This document shows, one piece after another, positions 13,301 through 24,704 of a stretch of DNA of 64,000 nt; positions within the stretch are counted from its first letter, which is position 1, and each line of letters starts with the position of its first letter. The DNA is taken from the NCBI GenBank assembly GCA_018389105.1, contig JACATO010000684.1:1320140-1384139 (forward strand), read 5' to 3'. The position numbers and the translations under genes were made by a program. Under the pieces are notes generated by a model. It did not search any database, was not told the origin of the DNA, and was given only the letters and a program-made list of their open reading frames with translations. This DNA is from Nautilus pompilius (Eukaryota; Mollusca; Cephalopoda; Nautilida; Nautilidae).

Positions 13301-16300
13301 TTAAATGTAATTTCAAATCTAATTTCCAATGTTACTTTCAATGTTTCATATTCCAATGTCATCTGCATAACAGCATATCCCATATGGTTCATTCCACCAA
13401 TTTCTGATGTACACCAAAGGTATACAGATGGAACAATAGCGAGCCAAGTACTGAGCACTGGGGGATACTGGCTCACGGTTTCTTCATTTTCAAGTAGCTG
13501 TTGCTCACTTTCCCCTTGATTTATCTGTTTCTAAAAGAATCTACTGTTCATGCAAGGATTTGTACTGGATGCTAACGCCATTTATTTGACATTTAACCAG
13601 ATTTTTTATACTTTATCATCAAATGCTGCTATATCCAGAAAGACAGCTGCTGTTTTCTGGGGTGGCATTTCCTGGTGACTTACACAGAATAAATGATCTT
13701 TGATGAGGTGTTTGGGCCTGTGTGTGGCAGTCTGATAATTTTCTTCTTTCGATTTTCATCTATAAGGTATAGAAACATGTCAAACATTCTACAGATTTTC
13801 CAAAAAGATGCCTGTAGTTTTTGTTGATGAATATTTAAGAGCTGAGATTCAGTAATGAGGTTTAGAGTGTCATGTCATGTCCAAAAATAGATCTTGTCCT
13901 GGTTCTTTGTTTAGATCTGAGTTGCCTAATTGCTGTTTCAAGCTCAGTCACAGAAGAGGTTCTTTAGAAGAACTTGTCAAGCATAGTGGTTACCTGCTTC
14001 TTAATCTTATTACTTAATCTTGCTTGCTCATTTTTCTGTCTGACTTCTGTTAAGTATTAGGGTTGCTTTGACATAATGGGAAGTGAATATGTTGGTAGCC
14101 TGTATCTGCATGGGTAGGCTTTCTCCTGTTTCCGCTCAAGGCTATGGAGGAATGTCCACTATTGTTTGAGGAGTTAAGGTTCCTACAGATTTCTTCCCAC
14201 TTTTGGTGCATGCACTTGCTTACGCTGAGTTTCACCATATCACTGATTTGGCCTTCTGTAGCTTGATGTGGTCTTCATTGGACTTAGTTTTTTTTTTTCA
14301 GCTGTCCATTGCAAATTGTCCCTTTCTTTGATAAGTTTATCGATCATGGTATCTACAACTTTCTTTTTTCCTTTGGAATAGCTTGTTAGGTTGCCCTTTC
14401 TTTCTTTTTTTTACATCATTTACAAGGTCTTTCAGATCTAGATCACAATTATGTTTTAAAAAGAAGCCAGTCATCATAGATAGCTTTCAGGATGTTTGTG
14501 AAGATTCCAATCTGTTTTGCGGAAATTCCACCTGTTATTTCCGACTTTTTGAGTAATGTCTTGATAGCGGTAATGACCGACTTTTGGTCACTAATGAAGT
14601 TTGAGAGGACTAACCATTTACATTTGGCTGCAAAGTGGTGGCTATGTTCCTTGAGTTCTAGAGTAATATGTGATCATCCCATCATCTAATGAGAGCTTTT
14701 CATACAAGCAAAGATCTTTCACACTTGGCTCCCTCCCTGATCTAAAATCTCCACTCTTCAAGAGAGGCTTTTTTTTTTTTTTTTTTTAACTGAAGTCCCT
14801 GAACATCAGTGTATGCTGGGTCTGGAAGATTAATGCTTATCAAATCTTCTTCAGTTGGTAGTCTATAAGACAAAATGCATTAGTCTCACCAAATGCAGTA
14901 GCATTCATTGTGGCTTTGATTGTTGTATATCAAACAGATTTGAAAATGCACCACTAATATTTTAGTCATGCAGAATATAAATGACCAATCTAAACCATTT
15001 GAATGATATATCAAAATAAATGATTTCCATTTTTATCATCATTAAAATAGCATTTTATTGAAAGAAGCTTCTTGCAAAATAGTAGCATGTAAAAAAAATA
15101 GTTTACCACAGCTGGAGACTGTCTCGATGTGTCAAAATCTAGTGTATACTACATAGTTTTCCATAAGAGCCACACAGTGCCATCTCATTGAGTCTGTAAA
15201 TCTTCTGGAGGTGGTCTGTGGTATCAGCATTCACTTCTGATGTCATTCTATATTTTTTATCAGCATTGTCATTTTTTTAAAAAATCAACTGATAATTCAT
15301 TTATTTCTATGCTTAAACTCATTTAAAACAAATATCAAATATCTAGCTGTGGATTGCTTCAGAAGTACAAAGATCACCTTTTTATATAAAATTACTTGTT
15401 CATCCTTGCACTGTCAGATGATCTGCTATGTTCTCCATGTATCAAAATCTTTTTCAGTAATTCCTCTAACAGTCCGCTGTCTGTTAAATCCGATGGCTGC
15501 AGTTGACCTGAACACATTCTGAGCACAAAAGTGGGCATTACATTGATTTCTTCTAAGTGTTTTAAAAACTCTCAATCTTGGTGCATCTCAGAAACATTGA
15601 ACAAAACAGTGAGAAAATTCAACACTTGTTTAGTATGTCTGCATATCTCACTGTAGCGGATATGTATTCCAATGTGATTCTGTGTGTCATGTGTAGAAAG
15701 AAAATCCCTTTGGATGAGAAGCTGGTGGTTTACCTGCATAAAAAAGCTATGGAAAAAGGAGACACCTAGCACAGAGGCTGCTGTTGCCACTGAATTTCTT
15801 GTTTGCATTCAATGACCATAATCAATACTTGCTTTGCTCCAATCTAATTTCAGTATATATTTAGTATTTATTTGATCAAAAGTGATAAACAATTCACAAT
15901 GTGACATAGTTTTCTCAATATCTGACTGTATTTTCTCAATATCTGCTATTTTACTATTCAGGAAATAGAGCAGATTCACAAGCTGCTTTCATCCCTTCAG
16001 AAAATTCATCCTCTAACTCAGCTTACCATCCATTAACGTATATTCCTCCATTCTCTTTCAGCAAGCAAGGATTTCTGGTGCTGACAGCTCCTCTTGTAGC
16101 TACAGTAGTGCTATTCAATTCACCTGACTCCCAGTTACCCTAAAGTCACAGAGTTTGAGAGGTCAACTAGAGGATTCTTTACCTATTCTTCTCTCCTTTT
16201 TTTATGTGGCTATCACTGAATAATGAATAATTTCTTAATTTTCAATTTAAACTTTTATCATAAAGCTACCAAACGTCTTGAAGGATTTATCTTGTTTAGA

Positions 16301-19300
16301 GGAGCCTGAAAATCCAGATAAAACAAATGAAATCATTCTTCTCATCCTCTGTTACTCAAAGTTTAAGATATCTTCACGAAAAAAAAATTCAAACTTAGCA
16401 TTTAAAACCAACTTTGAAATCAAAACCCAGATAGTGCAGGCTCATCACTTTCTGTCTATATGGTTGACATAGTAACCTTGTAGGCTCATTTATATGCACA
16501 AAATGCGCAGGCAATGTTTTCTTACTGAAAATAACCTCTTTAATTGAAATGTTATAGGGATTTTGCATAATTTTTCAAATAACAAAATTTGATAGCTTCA
16601 CCAAAACTTACACAGATAACAAAACTTGTTTAACACACTGCCTTTGACATACCATGGTCAGACTACATTTCAGATCCAAAGACATTTATTTTGGAAAATG
16701 CATTGGGCCACAGAAACCCCTACTTTCTCTACTGTTATAACAAAGACAAATTGTCCCTTTCTGGGGATACCCATTTTGCACAGCAAACCTAAATAAGCTG
16801 ATTTACTTGTCTGCTTGCTTTTCATGCACAAGTAAAAACTGAATTAGAGATCTGTCAGTCAGTGAGATGTAGTAGAAATTTTTTTAAAAACTCTCGAGAA
16901 ATATACCATTGTTACATCATCTATGAAAAACTGCATCCCTTGTTTTCTTCTTTCCAGATGGTCAGGAGTCTGTTTATTTGCTTGAGTTATAGTACTGTCT
17001 CCTATATTCAGAATAAACAAGCAGTCTTACCATGATGGTTGATGTACATCACATGAACGCCTTCAGGTATAATCACAGCCAGAGATGTGCCAATCAACAG
17101 ACCAGTACCAAACACTGGAACCATCTTTATTTTGTTCTAGTACAAACAAAAGAAAGAGGACCCACAAAGTAGTAAAACAGCAACAGCCAAACAGGCCAGG
17201 CATTAGTCACTCACCCAACCACTCAGTCTCCTACCTACATCTCAAATAAACTGTCCAAAAAAATTGAGAAATAAATTTAGAATAAACAACCCAACAAAGC
17301 AACATTCTTATCGACAATAAGAGAATTTAACTGGCGCAAGACATATGAAAAATCAACTGCTGCCACTTTTTAAATAGGTTATATCTTGCTTAATGATCTC
17401 TGACAATTGCTCTCATGGTCCTTCCTAATGGACAGCAACAGAATCTTATTGTTGGTTTGTTTTTAAAAAGTATCTCAGCAGTGCTGCCCCATACCACTTG
17501 GTTTCCTGATATTTCAGCGTATTACTCTCACTGTCCATCCCAAAAAATGATGGTTCAACCTTAGAAACTGATTGTTGGTTTAATGATTTTGAAAAGCATC
17601 TCAGCAGATATGGGAACAGTTTTCTGAGATGATGCTCAAAAGTTTCAGTGATGCTGCAATTGGAGCAAGTCTTAGAAGTGACCCCACTCCTATCCTATGA
17701 AAGACAGGCACCTAGGAGGAAATAACCAATACACAGTCTGCTTACCTGTACCTGTAAATCCCTGGGTAACTTGAGAAAATCCCTTCACACATTTATTAAT
17801 TCCTTTAAATTGAGATATGAACTGTTTTCAGATTCAACTCTACATAAATACTTTAATTTTTTTATTGAAATACTTTCGGAGTCTGAGGTAATTTGTTAGC
17901 AGTTTTGACAACATTTTCATTTCCTAGCATGTGGTAGCCACTACCTGCACCCTAGTAAATGGACTGGCCAATCAACCCAAATCCCAGTTATAACCCCTGT
18001 GAAATTCTTCTTAAGAAAGAGAGGGGGGAGACAAGCTCACTGCAAAGCAAACTTAAGTCAGATATACAAATTCCCTTTTATGCAGATTTGTTTGTTTTTT
18101 TAAATGTGGATTAGTATTAGCATGTATCAAACATAGTAAAGCATTTTAAACAGAGTCCAGAAGCTAAAGGATTTTAAAAATTATGTGGAATTCAAATGAA
18201 ATACCACGAGTTTGGTGATATAAAGGAAGTCATTCATATGTGTGGTCTAAAGGTTCATCCTTATACATTTTCTATTCTTAATAAAAACCGTTTTTGCTCA
18301 TTATGCCTGTTTAAATATACATTAAATAAATAATTTTTGCACAATTAAAAAGAAAACTGTCAATGTGTTCATACCCATTTTCACTCAATTTCAGAAACAT
18401 TAAATCTAAATGGGTTTCTCTTGCATTATTAACAACTGGAAGTCCTTTACCAGAACTCTTACACGAGTAAGAAAATGGAAAGTCAAAGCATCTTTCCGGA
18501 TCACGAAAATTTTTTGACATGTCAAAACCAAATACTCAAGAGTATTTCTTTACTCAAATAAAAACAGTTGGACTAATAGACGAGGGGGGGTGGAGGTGTC
18601 GAGAAAGGAAAGTAGGGAGAGCAAGATTAGGTCAAAGACTTAAAAGAATCATCTATTTAATTTCCTCTCCAGGTACGGTGTTGTTATCGAGTCGGTGCGC
18701 GTAGCGAAATAAGGGGTTCTATCTGCGGTAAATAAAACACAAGGTGGGAGCCAAGATGTAAATAAACTTCGCACGGATACAGTCCATCGCCCGCCCCGAC
18801 ACTTTTAAAGACTTCTAATGACCATTAACAATATAAACACCGGCTTTTCAATCTGAAATTAGTAGAAAAGGATGTAGCAAGCTGTGCGATGTACTAATGA
18901 CATACACCTGAGTTAATAAAAACACACCTGGCGTCCATAACCAAACCAGGTAAGCAGGTGACACACATACATTATATATATATATGTGTATAATGTAAAA
19001 GCTGGTGCTGAGAATGAAATACAATAATTACTCAGTTCATCTCCAACAAATGAAATGATAGGGGACTGGCGGCTGCGGGCAATCTAACAGTGCGCTGGTG
19101 GGTGTGAGAGAGGAGGAGGGGGACGGGACGGGACGGGACGGGACGGGGTTAAGGGGATAAATAAGGTTCACACCTGCCAGACGGCTCAGGTCGGCCGAAC
19201 CCGGGCTGCTGCACCACGTTAAAGGACAATCGGGAGGGGAAGAGGAGATCCGCCCGCATACTCACCTCAGCAAACTGGAAGGCGAAAGGTAACATCCCGG

Positions 19301-19361
19301 CGACGTAGCATCCCACTAGCATCGCCAGAGACAGGACTAGCAAAGTCCACGTGTCTTCCAT
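1668..19361 (-). CDS. SLC39A9: Zinc transporter ZIP9 (SLC39A9), five 5' exons, C-terminus outside window
   Basis: Multi-exon gene read by translating splice-bounded segments: 19361-19266, 17136-17031, 10375-10157, 6728-6645 and 1753-1668. Phases join exactly and give 197 codons. ZIP9 is a ZIP-family transporter that moves Zn2+ into the cytosol from the Golgi or across the plasma membrane. Visible signatures are the N-terminal membrane segment [32 protein letters not shown] (TM2), a histidine-rich loop ([17 protein letters not shown]), [15 protein letters not shown] (TM3), the metal-site helix [17 protein letters not shown] (TM4, HxxxD) and VFLAIMLHK (start of TM5). Animal ZIP9 is about 300 residues, so roughly a third is missing; no APAAFGL-type continuation is visible in 1-1667. 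Head to head with ERH. Identification is by recognised family motifs; no search was run. Confidence 0.94.
2093..2255 (+). mobile_element. SINE middle fragment
   Basis: Contains GGTTACCTCCCCGGCAACAG, CACCAGCCAGTCACGTGGGC and TCCTCTCACATCTAAAAATG, equivalent to the central block of the SINE copies at 49783 and 58222. Head and tail are missing. Confidence 0.55.
3060..4180 (+). mobile_element. Degenerate Tc1-like transposon relic (copy 1)
   Basis: Lies in ZIP9 intron 4-5. Broken plus-strand frames show a helix-turn-helix-like piece (GKISKALDI, then [10 protein letters not shown]) and, about 650 bases later, [13 protein letters not shown], which corresponds to the WPxQSPDLNPIEHxW block that carries the catalytic acid of Tc1 transposases. 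Stops and shifts throughout. It shares ATGGCCTGGCCA and neighbouring sequence with the relic at 23250-24290, so the two are one family. Ends not located. Confidence 0.65.
5007..6296 (+). mobile_element. Mariner element with terminal inverted repeats, 1290 bp
   Basis: Flanked by the TA target duplication (5005-5006 and 6297-6298). The left end CGAGGTGACAATAAAGAAAC pairs with the right end read inversely, CAAGGTGTGACAAAAAAGAA, about 28 bp with one 2-bp gap. The length is the standard 1.3 kb of mariners. It sits in ZIP9 intron 4-5 on the opposite strand to the gene. Confidence 0.95.
5189..6190 (+). pseudogene. Mariner transposase, frameshifted
   Basis: ATG at 5189 starts [20 protein letters not shown] and stays open to TAA at 5717-5719. 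It covers both N-terminal helix-turn-helix domains (ECLSR-type [37 protein letters not shown]) and the first catalytic Asp ([10 protein letters not shown]). The reading then resumes in another frame with [20 protein letters not shown] and [20 protein letters not shown], shifts again to [11 protein letters not shown] (second Asp), and again to PPYSPDLA (third Asp). All three catalytic residues survive in pieces, but at least three shifts prevent a full protein. Confidence 0.93.
6645..6728 (-). CDS. SLC39A9: ZIP9 coding exon 4
   Basis: Acceptor TTCTGTTTCAG, then [20 protein letters not shown] and LGLVVHAA, donor GTTAGT, phase 1 on both sides. The final LVVHAA carries the first histidine of the TM4 metal-binding helix, whose second half is in the next exon. 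Confidence 0.94.
7301..7348. repeat. Poly(A) tract of 48 bases
   Basis: Uninterrupted run of 48 A in ZIP9 intron 3-4. No clear retrotransposed body can be seen on either side. Confidence 0.95.
10157..10375 (-). CDS. SLC39A9: ZIP9 coding exon 3 (His-rich loop and TM3)
   Basis: Begins with [20 protein letters not shown] and contains [11 protein letters not shown], followed by the hydrophobic helix [18 protein letters not shown] and [12 protein letters not shown]. The donor is the weaker GTTCTC; phase 1 is kept. The histidine-rich cytosolic loop is the expected zinc-sensing or zinc-handling segment of ZIP proteins. Confidence 0.93.
12000..14690 (-). mobile_element. Degenerate non-LTR retrotransposon (LINE) with reverse transcriptase
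   Basis: In ZIP9 intron 2-3. Minus-strand fragments in order: [12 protein letters not shown] (RT motif A, from about 13650), [13 protein letters not shown]-like after about 13480, YADDIGI (catalytic YADD, about 13340), [20 protein letters not shown] and [16 protein letters not shown] (post-RT region, about 13220-13080), then [20 protein letters not shown] (about 12980). These match the jockey/CR1-type RT order AVFLD..AFD - PQGSVLSPLLF - YADD - KYLGVxLD..LNLIKRL. Stops and shifts are frequent. Outer limits are approximate; the part above 13750 is assigned by continuity only. Confidence 0.75.
17031..17136 (-). CDS. SLC39A9: ZIP9 coding exon 2
   Basis: Acceptor TTTGTACTAG, then [20 protein letters not shown] and [15 protein letters not shown], donor GTAAGA, leaving phase 1. 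It corresponds to the second membrane helix with the IPEGVH motif of ZIP9. It joins FAE from exon 1 in frame. Confidence 0.94.
19122..19148. repeat. (GGACG)n pentanucleotide repeat
   Basis: Five copies of GGGAC/GGACG in ZIP9 intron 1, about 120 bases inside the first intron and within the GC-rich promoter zone. Confidence 0.9.
19266..19361 (-). CDS. SLC39A9: ZIP9 coding exon 1
   Basis: Thirty-two codons, [20 protein letters not shown] onward, ending FAE before the donor GTGAGT (phase 0). The start was chosen because [12 protein letters not shown] lies about ten residues from the N-terminus in ZIP9 proteins. The same frame stays open upstream through a glutamine-rich and proline/tryptophan-rich stretch, so a longer N-terminus cannot be excluded, but that stretch looks like 5' UTR/promoter DNA. 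Confidence 0.93.
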
Positions 19362-19875
19362 TTTTCCCGTGCGCGAGTCCGGTAAGTTATACCATCCTCG
19401 CCCCCTCCACCACCACCCCCCGGGGGGGAGGACCTCTCCTTGTTGTTTGGTAGGTGGTGGGGGTTCTTGCTGCTGTTGTTGTTGTTGTTTTGCTTTTGTC
19501 GTCCCTGTTGCTGTTGTCAAAAAATCCAAGCCAAACAACAGCAGCTGAAATGCCGGGGATGCAGCGACGGCCGCCAGATGTCGCTAGTGTAGCCCAGCCC
19601 CCCCAATCGGCCAACGTTGGATGATGGTCTTGTTTGTTATCTTCCCTCCCTCCCAAATTTTCAAAAAGTGAAGTGAATAGTTTTAAAAAAAAAAATATTT
19701 TTGTTTGTTTTAACGAAACGACATTCGGGGTTTTATTCTTGCGAATGTCAACAACGACGACGAATAAATAAATAAATAAATAAATTTTTTCCCAGAAGTC
19801 AATTCACCGGTAGTTGGGCAATACAAAAAAAAGAAGAAGAGGAGGCCTCAGTTCCTTCCTGCCGAGAACGGAGAG
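19362..19875. promoter_or_regulatory. Bidirectional promoter between SLC39A9 and ERH
   Basis: 514 bases separate the two divergent start codons. The segment is clearly richer in G+C than the surrounding introns, has several CpGs, C-runs near 19415-19430 and a CAG/CAA-type run near 19465-19490, and no obvious TATA box at a suitable distance. These traits fit a shared housekeeping promoter. Transcription starts cannot be placed from sequence alone. Confidence 0.7.
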
Positions 19876-19914
19876 ATGTACCAGCAACAGCCCCAGCTGC
19901 ATAATGACGGCGGT
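19876..19914 (+). CDS. ERH: ERH coding exon 1 (13-residue N-terminal extension)
   Basis: ATG at 19876 reads [13 protein letters not shown] up to the perfect donor GTAAGT at 19915, phase 0, in frame with SHTILL in exon 2. In other animals ERH usually starts MSHTILL, so this extension is unusual. If the true first exon ends in ATG at 20291 instead, this segment would be 5' leader or an alternative exon. Confidence 0.6.
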
Positions 19915-21260
19915 GTAAGTTTAATCGATCCCTGTTCGTTTAGGCATCTGGAAGAAAATGTGTTTTGTTTTTTCCTTTCTCCATGAAGCCCGCACGGGCT
20001 GAACCCGGCCGTTTTTCTTTTCGTAGCCAGGCGAGGGTTAGGGTTTGGAAAACTGGTTAAACAGCAGCAGAAAGAAGAGAAGAGTAAATGCCGTAGTTGG
20101 GTTGTAGGTCTGACCTGCGATAGATAGTCTGGTGAGAAGGAGGGATGTATTCTTATAAACATGCACGTGTGTGTGTGTGTGAGCAGAGTGCTTCATCTGG
20201 CGAAAACTTGTTGGGCAAGTAGCAGGTGGGGGGGGGAGGACGCGGTTATTTCCCTTGCATGGGAAGAAGGCTTCGTTCATGTTCAAGAATGGTGAATTAA
20301 GTTACTGTTAGCGACGGTTTAAAGTTTGCTGCTATTATTATTATTTTTCTCGTCAAAAGTATATCCTGTTGTTGGTAATTCGAAAAGAAATGCACTCACG
20401 ACAAAATGTAAATGGGCTGCTGCTTTTACACAACTTGACGATGTCCGGTTTGTGAGAATAAATCCAGGAGAGCCGTAGAATCTAGTGGGGGGGGGGGGGT
20501 TCCTCGTACATTTAAACCTCCCTCCTGTTTTATTTGACTGGGTATAAAGTGGTTTAGGCGACTACTCTACTGTTAAGGTCGAGTCCCGATCCGAACCACT
20601 CGGGTTGTCCCTACCTCCCTGACACGGTATCTATGGCTCCCCTTCCCTACCACACACACACACACAACACACACACAAATGTCAGAGACACAAAGGAAAC
20701 AAAAAGTCATAGAAATAAAATAAAATTTTAATTTGTCAACATTACATGTGTCTTGTTTATTAAAATAAATGAGAGATAAGTATGAAGAGGTAACGTTTAA
20801 AGAAGGGCCATTTGTGGTTTTCCCCGATTTGGCGAGAGAAAGAGAGGAGTCGTCTACCTGCCCTAGCGGACGAGCGACTGGGAAAATCGAACCCCACCCG
20901 GTGTAAGATTATACGGATCGTAATAATAAGTTGGTTAAATAATTTCAAAAAAAAATATTAAGTGTCTTAGTCAAATAGATTTGATTATGAATAAAAGATG
21001 AGGTCCGAAGAGAAGAAAAAAAAATGTACTAAATGTCTGAATGATCTGAATGATAGATAATTAAATCTATTCGATCAGTCACTTGACAGATTAAGTGATA
21101 TGCTTAAGCCTATTGATCGGAAAAAAATACCAGTTTATTTTTCTGATCAATAATAAAGTATTAAAAAAATAATTACTGATATCTCAATAATCGAATAGAT
21201 TTCATTATTCAATAATTTTTAGAGATTTATTTATGGTTATTTATGCGTTTAAGTTTGGTA

Positions 21261-21296
<36 letters not shown>

Positions 21297-24200
21297 TCCT
21301 GCTCTGTACGGTTAAATACTTGACTTTGTTTCTTGACTTTTTTTTCCTGCAGTCGACCCTTGCCTTTGGTGTTTCTTGTTTTTATTTTTCACGAAGAGTT
21401 CTGGTAGGGACTTTGCGTATGTTCGTTCTTGGATTTACACTCTGCATGGTGGGATTATTGGAACCCACGATGCAAGTACTCCTCCCTTGTCTGTTTTGAA
21501 TCATGGATAGTCCTGGATCAGTGTCAAACCACCCCCCCCCCCCCCGGGCTCGGAGATGCCACATGATGGTTACATCAGATGCTGCTCTGCTGGCGGACAG
21601 CAGTTATCCGAGGTCATCAAGAAAGTCATTCTCTTTCCTCTAGTTCCCTCACAGCGTCAGATGATATAAAACGGTTGTCAAACGTATATAGGAATTTATT
21701 TTTAGAGATTAACAGTTTTAAAGTTGTTTCTACACCTATTTAATATTTTCCTTTAAACTTTTTTTAAGTCGCATACTATACTGCTTGTGCAGCCAAAGAA
21801 AAATCCAGACAGCAGAACTTACTCAGATTATGAAACACTCTATGAATGTCTAGAAGGTAAGTTACTTAATAACATTTTTTAAAAACCATAATAATTAGTT
21901 AGTCAAAACGTTTTTCTTAGTCATTTGGCAATTAAAAACTAATGACTAAGGAGAAAAATACTCATGACTTCCTAGATAAGTGTTCTTTGTAATTTTACAG
22001 TCTATGACTAATCAACAGGGTTGATGCATATCATACTCTTTAAACCTACTACTTGTCATTTTTATTTTTATTATTTTCTACTCATTGCTTGCAATACATA
22101 TAATTTTTTGTTTTTTTTTTAAGGAGTTTGCAAGATATATGAAGAACACTTAAAACGGCAAAATCCCAATTGTCCTTCTATAACATATGACATCAGTCAA
22201 CTGTTTGATTTTGTTGAGCAATTATCTGATCTTAGCTGTCTTGTGTAAGTATGCAGTTCAATTACATTCATACTTTTTGTTGTCCTGAAAATTGTTAAGC
22301 CACTTGAATGTATTTAGATATCAGTGCTATATTACAATTGTCTGACAACATAATTTGGTCCTTGATGTGTCTGAGCTGTTTGGTAGCTGTCTTCTTCACA
22401 TAGGTTTATTCCAGGCACTAAAGTTTCTTTCTACTAATCTGAAAAATTTTAGTTTCTTTGCTTACTGAAGTAGTATTTGGTGTATCCCACTCCAGCTGTT
22501 CACATTAAACTAACTCATTTTTGGGTAGGCTCAAACCAAGAGGGCTCAACCCAAGATTGGGAATACCTCAATGAAATCTTATGCCGCCAATTACTACTTT
22601 ATCTAAATTCAGCTATGTTAAAAATCTTGCACTTTAGCCAACATATAAGTGCAGTAAGATTATGATCATGATGAAACAGGTGATTAAACTCTGATTTACA
22701 ATATCAAACCTAGTATCTTAATTTAGACATTGATTTTTCATATGATAAATTCATTTAGATCCTGCTTGGCTCTGCTAACATGAATTTGCCTAACTTAATT
22801 TATCAGGTTGGTGCTGGATGTACAACCAACTCAGATCATAAATCTGTGCAGATGGCCTGTCTGATGGACAGGATTATAAAAGCAACTTGTCAGTACATTT
22901 CTGGCTATAAATAATTTTTACATTAAGATCAGTTGAGTCTTCAAAATTCTTAACAGCATTTGGTTTATCATAAAGTGTCAGTATTAATACTTAATCTTCA
23001 TTAGCCAGTACACTTTTCTAATTTGTAGTAATAGTATATAACAGAACTCTCCTATTTTCCATGTAGTTTTTTTAAAGATGTGATTCATTATACAGATTTG
23101 TGAAACTTCATGGACTGTGGCTAAATTTCCAAGCATGTTTAGATTCCTATCTGATTTTATTTAGTTATTTCACATTGCTATCATTATAACCTTATAAACA
23201 TTGAATAGGTGAGTTCTGACTACCATTAACAAACAGTCTTATAAGAGCCTTTTTTTAGTAGTACAATAAAGTAACTTTACATATGTCAATAGAAGCTCTG
23301 AGGTCATTCTAGTCACATGATAAAAGCATCATTGCAATTAAAAGAACAGATACAGGCCAGAGGAAGCATCCTGCCACAACAGGAGGTTTCTGGTGGAAAC
23401 TGATGGATTCAGGCACCTGGTTGAGTAATGAGATATTGATAGAAGCCAGTAGGAAGTCTCCAAGGCACCGGATATTCTGCTGCTGACTGTGAACAGGGTG
23501 ATTTTCCAATTCAAAAGAAGCCTTGTTCATGTGACCTGAATGCCCAAAACTTACAGAATGGACATTTCATGCTGCAAAGAGTGGTGTGGAAAATGAATCC
23601 TAACAATTGGCTGTAATATGGCAGAATGCACAGGTGTCCATAAGAACCATTAAGCATTAAGTACAACAAAAATGGCAAGATGAAAACTACTATCTATCTC
23701 AGCCACCTGCAGTGCATTTATTTGTCAACTATACTGAGCAATGAAAATGCTATTATGCCAGCTCTCCTGACTTTTGGAACGGTTTTATCTGAGTCCAGAT
23801 TTTTACAGTTCACTAACTGGTTGTGCATGGCTATGGTGCCATCTAGCTCAGGCACTTTCATTGAGCCCATCTAAGACATGAAAAAATATGTCAGTCTGCA
23901 TTGGAACTATGTGATTAATCAGTATTGCCCAAGGGAGTTTCAGCCTATGCCAATGATTATCTTTTCAGACAGTCTTTTTATGGAAGTGAGAGTTGGGGTA
24001 TGAATCTGCCATGGCCTGGCCAGTCACCAGACAAACACTATTGAGCACATGTGGGCTAAAACCAGATTGATCCCCACAGAAGTGTTTCTGTAAACTCACT
24101 TCTTGAGATGACTTAGATTCTGTATGAGGAATAGGCAGCAGGATTACAGATATAGTTCACACAAATGTGTTAGTGCATTGCTTCCTTTAATAAGGCAGTT

Positions 24201-24704
24201 GGCTACACCAGAAAGCATTAGAAGCATTGGCAAAAATTAGTGGTATTTAAGGCTCTGAAATAAATGGGTGTTCTTTTAAACTTGTGCATGTTACCTTACT
24301 GTCTTTTTCTTTTGTTTTTCCATAATATATTTTGACTAATGCGTTATTTAATTATTAACAGCTATCTTATTTAGTGTCTATTATATCTTTTGTTTTGATG
24401 CAGCACTACAATATATTTTTACTTTGAAATTAAACTGACACTGAAACATTTAGCCTTGTAATATTTGTCTATGTAATGCAGCACAATTCAAATATTGTTA
24501 CCCTACTTAAAAACTTGTTTCCAATTTTTTTATAAAATCAAGATCTTTCTTCACATAATTATACTATTTTCTTGAAATTATTGTTTAATATCTTTTTTTT
24601 TTTTTTTAAGTTTTCAGCCAAACACCAACACATATGTGCCACATAATAAAGACTGGCTGAAAGAGAAGATCTACATTATGTTAAGGAAGCAGGCTGGAAA
24701 GTAG
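19876..24704 (+). CDS. ERH: Enhancer of rudimentary homolog (ERH), complete, four exons
   Basis: Exons 19876-19914, 21769-21856, 22124-22244 and 24611-24704 join in frame to 113 residues plus stop. ERH is a small, highly conserved nuclear homodimer that binds RNA-processing and mRNA-decay factors. The body reads [20 protein letters not shown], then [51 protein letters not shown] and [20 protein letters not shown], ending KQAGK. Usual length is about 100-104 residues; here exon 1 adds [13 protein letters not shown] in front of the canonical SHTILL. The junction is phase 0 with a consensus GTAAGT donor. An alternative first exon is ATG at 20289-20291 followed directly by GTGAAT, which would give the standard MSHTILL start. 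Confidence 0.96.
20545..20645 (+). mobile_element. SINE head fragment
   Basis: In ERH intron 1: GTTTAGGCGACTACTCTACT, AAGGTCGAGTCCCGATC (B box with small changes) and CCTCCCTGACACGGTATC, matching the head of the window's tRNA-derived SINE family. No tail. Confidence 0.6.
21264..21297. repeat. (AAT)n microsatellite
   Basis: About 11 ATA units in ERH intron 1. Similar short (AAT)n tracts occur at 7491-7515 and 60455-60483. Confidence 0.9.
21769..21856 (+). CDS. ERH: ERH coding exon 2
   Basis: Polypyrimidine tract and TTAAG acceptor, then [20 protein letters not shown] and YETLYECLE, donor GTAAGT, phase 1. This is the first beta-strand and start of helix 1 of ERH. Confidence 0.97.
22124..22244 (+). 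CDS. ERH: ERH coding exon 3
   Basis: T-rich tract and AAG acceptor, then [20 protein letters not shown] and [20 protein letters not shown], with V split at the GTAAGT donor (phase 2). [10 protein letters not shown] is a hallmark of the family. Confidence 0.97.
23250..24290 (+). mobile_element. Degenerate Tc1-like transposon relic (copy 2)
   Basis: In ERH intron 3. Plus-strand pieces include [10 protein letters not shown] (helix-turn-helix area) and, at about 24005-24080, LPWPGQSPD followed after one shift by NTIEHMWAK, the third catalytic region of Tc1 transposases, then a Tc1-like C-terminus. Same family as the relic at 3060-4180: corresponding blocks appear in the same order and spacing. 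Confidence 0.7.
24611..24704 (+). CDS. ERH: ERH coding exon 4 with stop
   Basis: Long T tract and AAG acceptor, then [20 protein letters not shown] and [10 protein letters not shown], stop TAG. It ends with the short -QAGK tail typical of invertebrate ERH. Confidence 0.97.

Noticed and set aside
19361-19538. Longer ZIP9 N-terminus with poly-Gln in the same open frame
   Set aside because: ZIP9 starts shortly before [12 protein letters not shown], and the extension is low-complexity DNA in the shared promoter.
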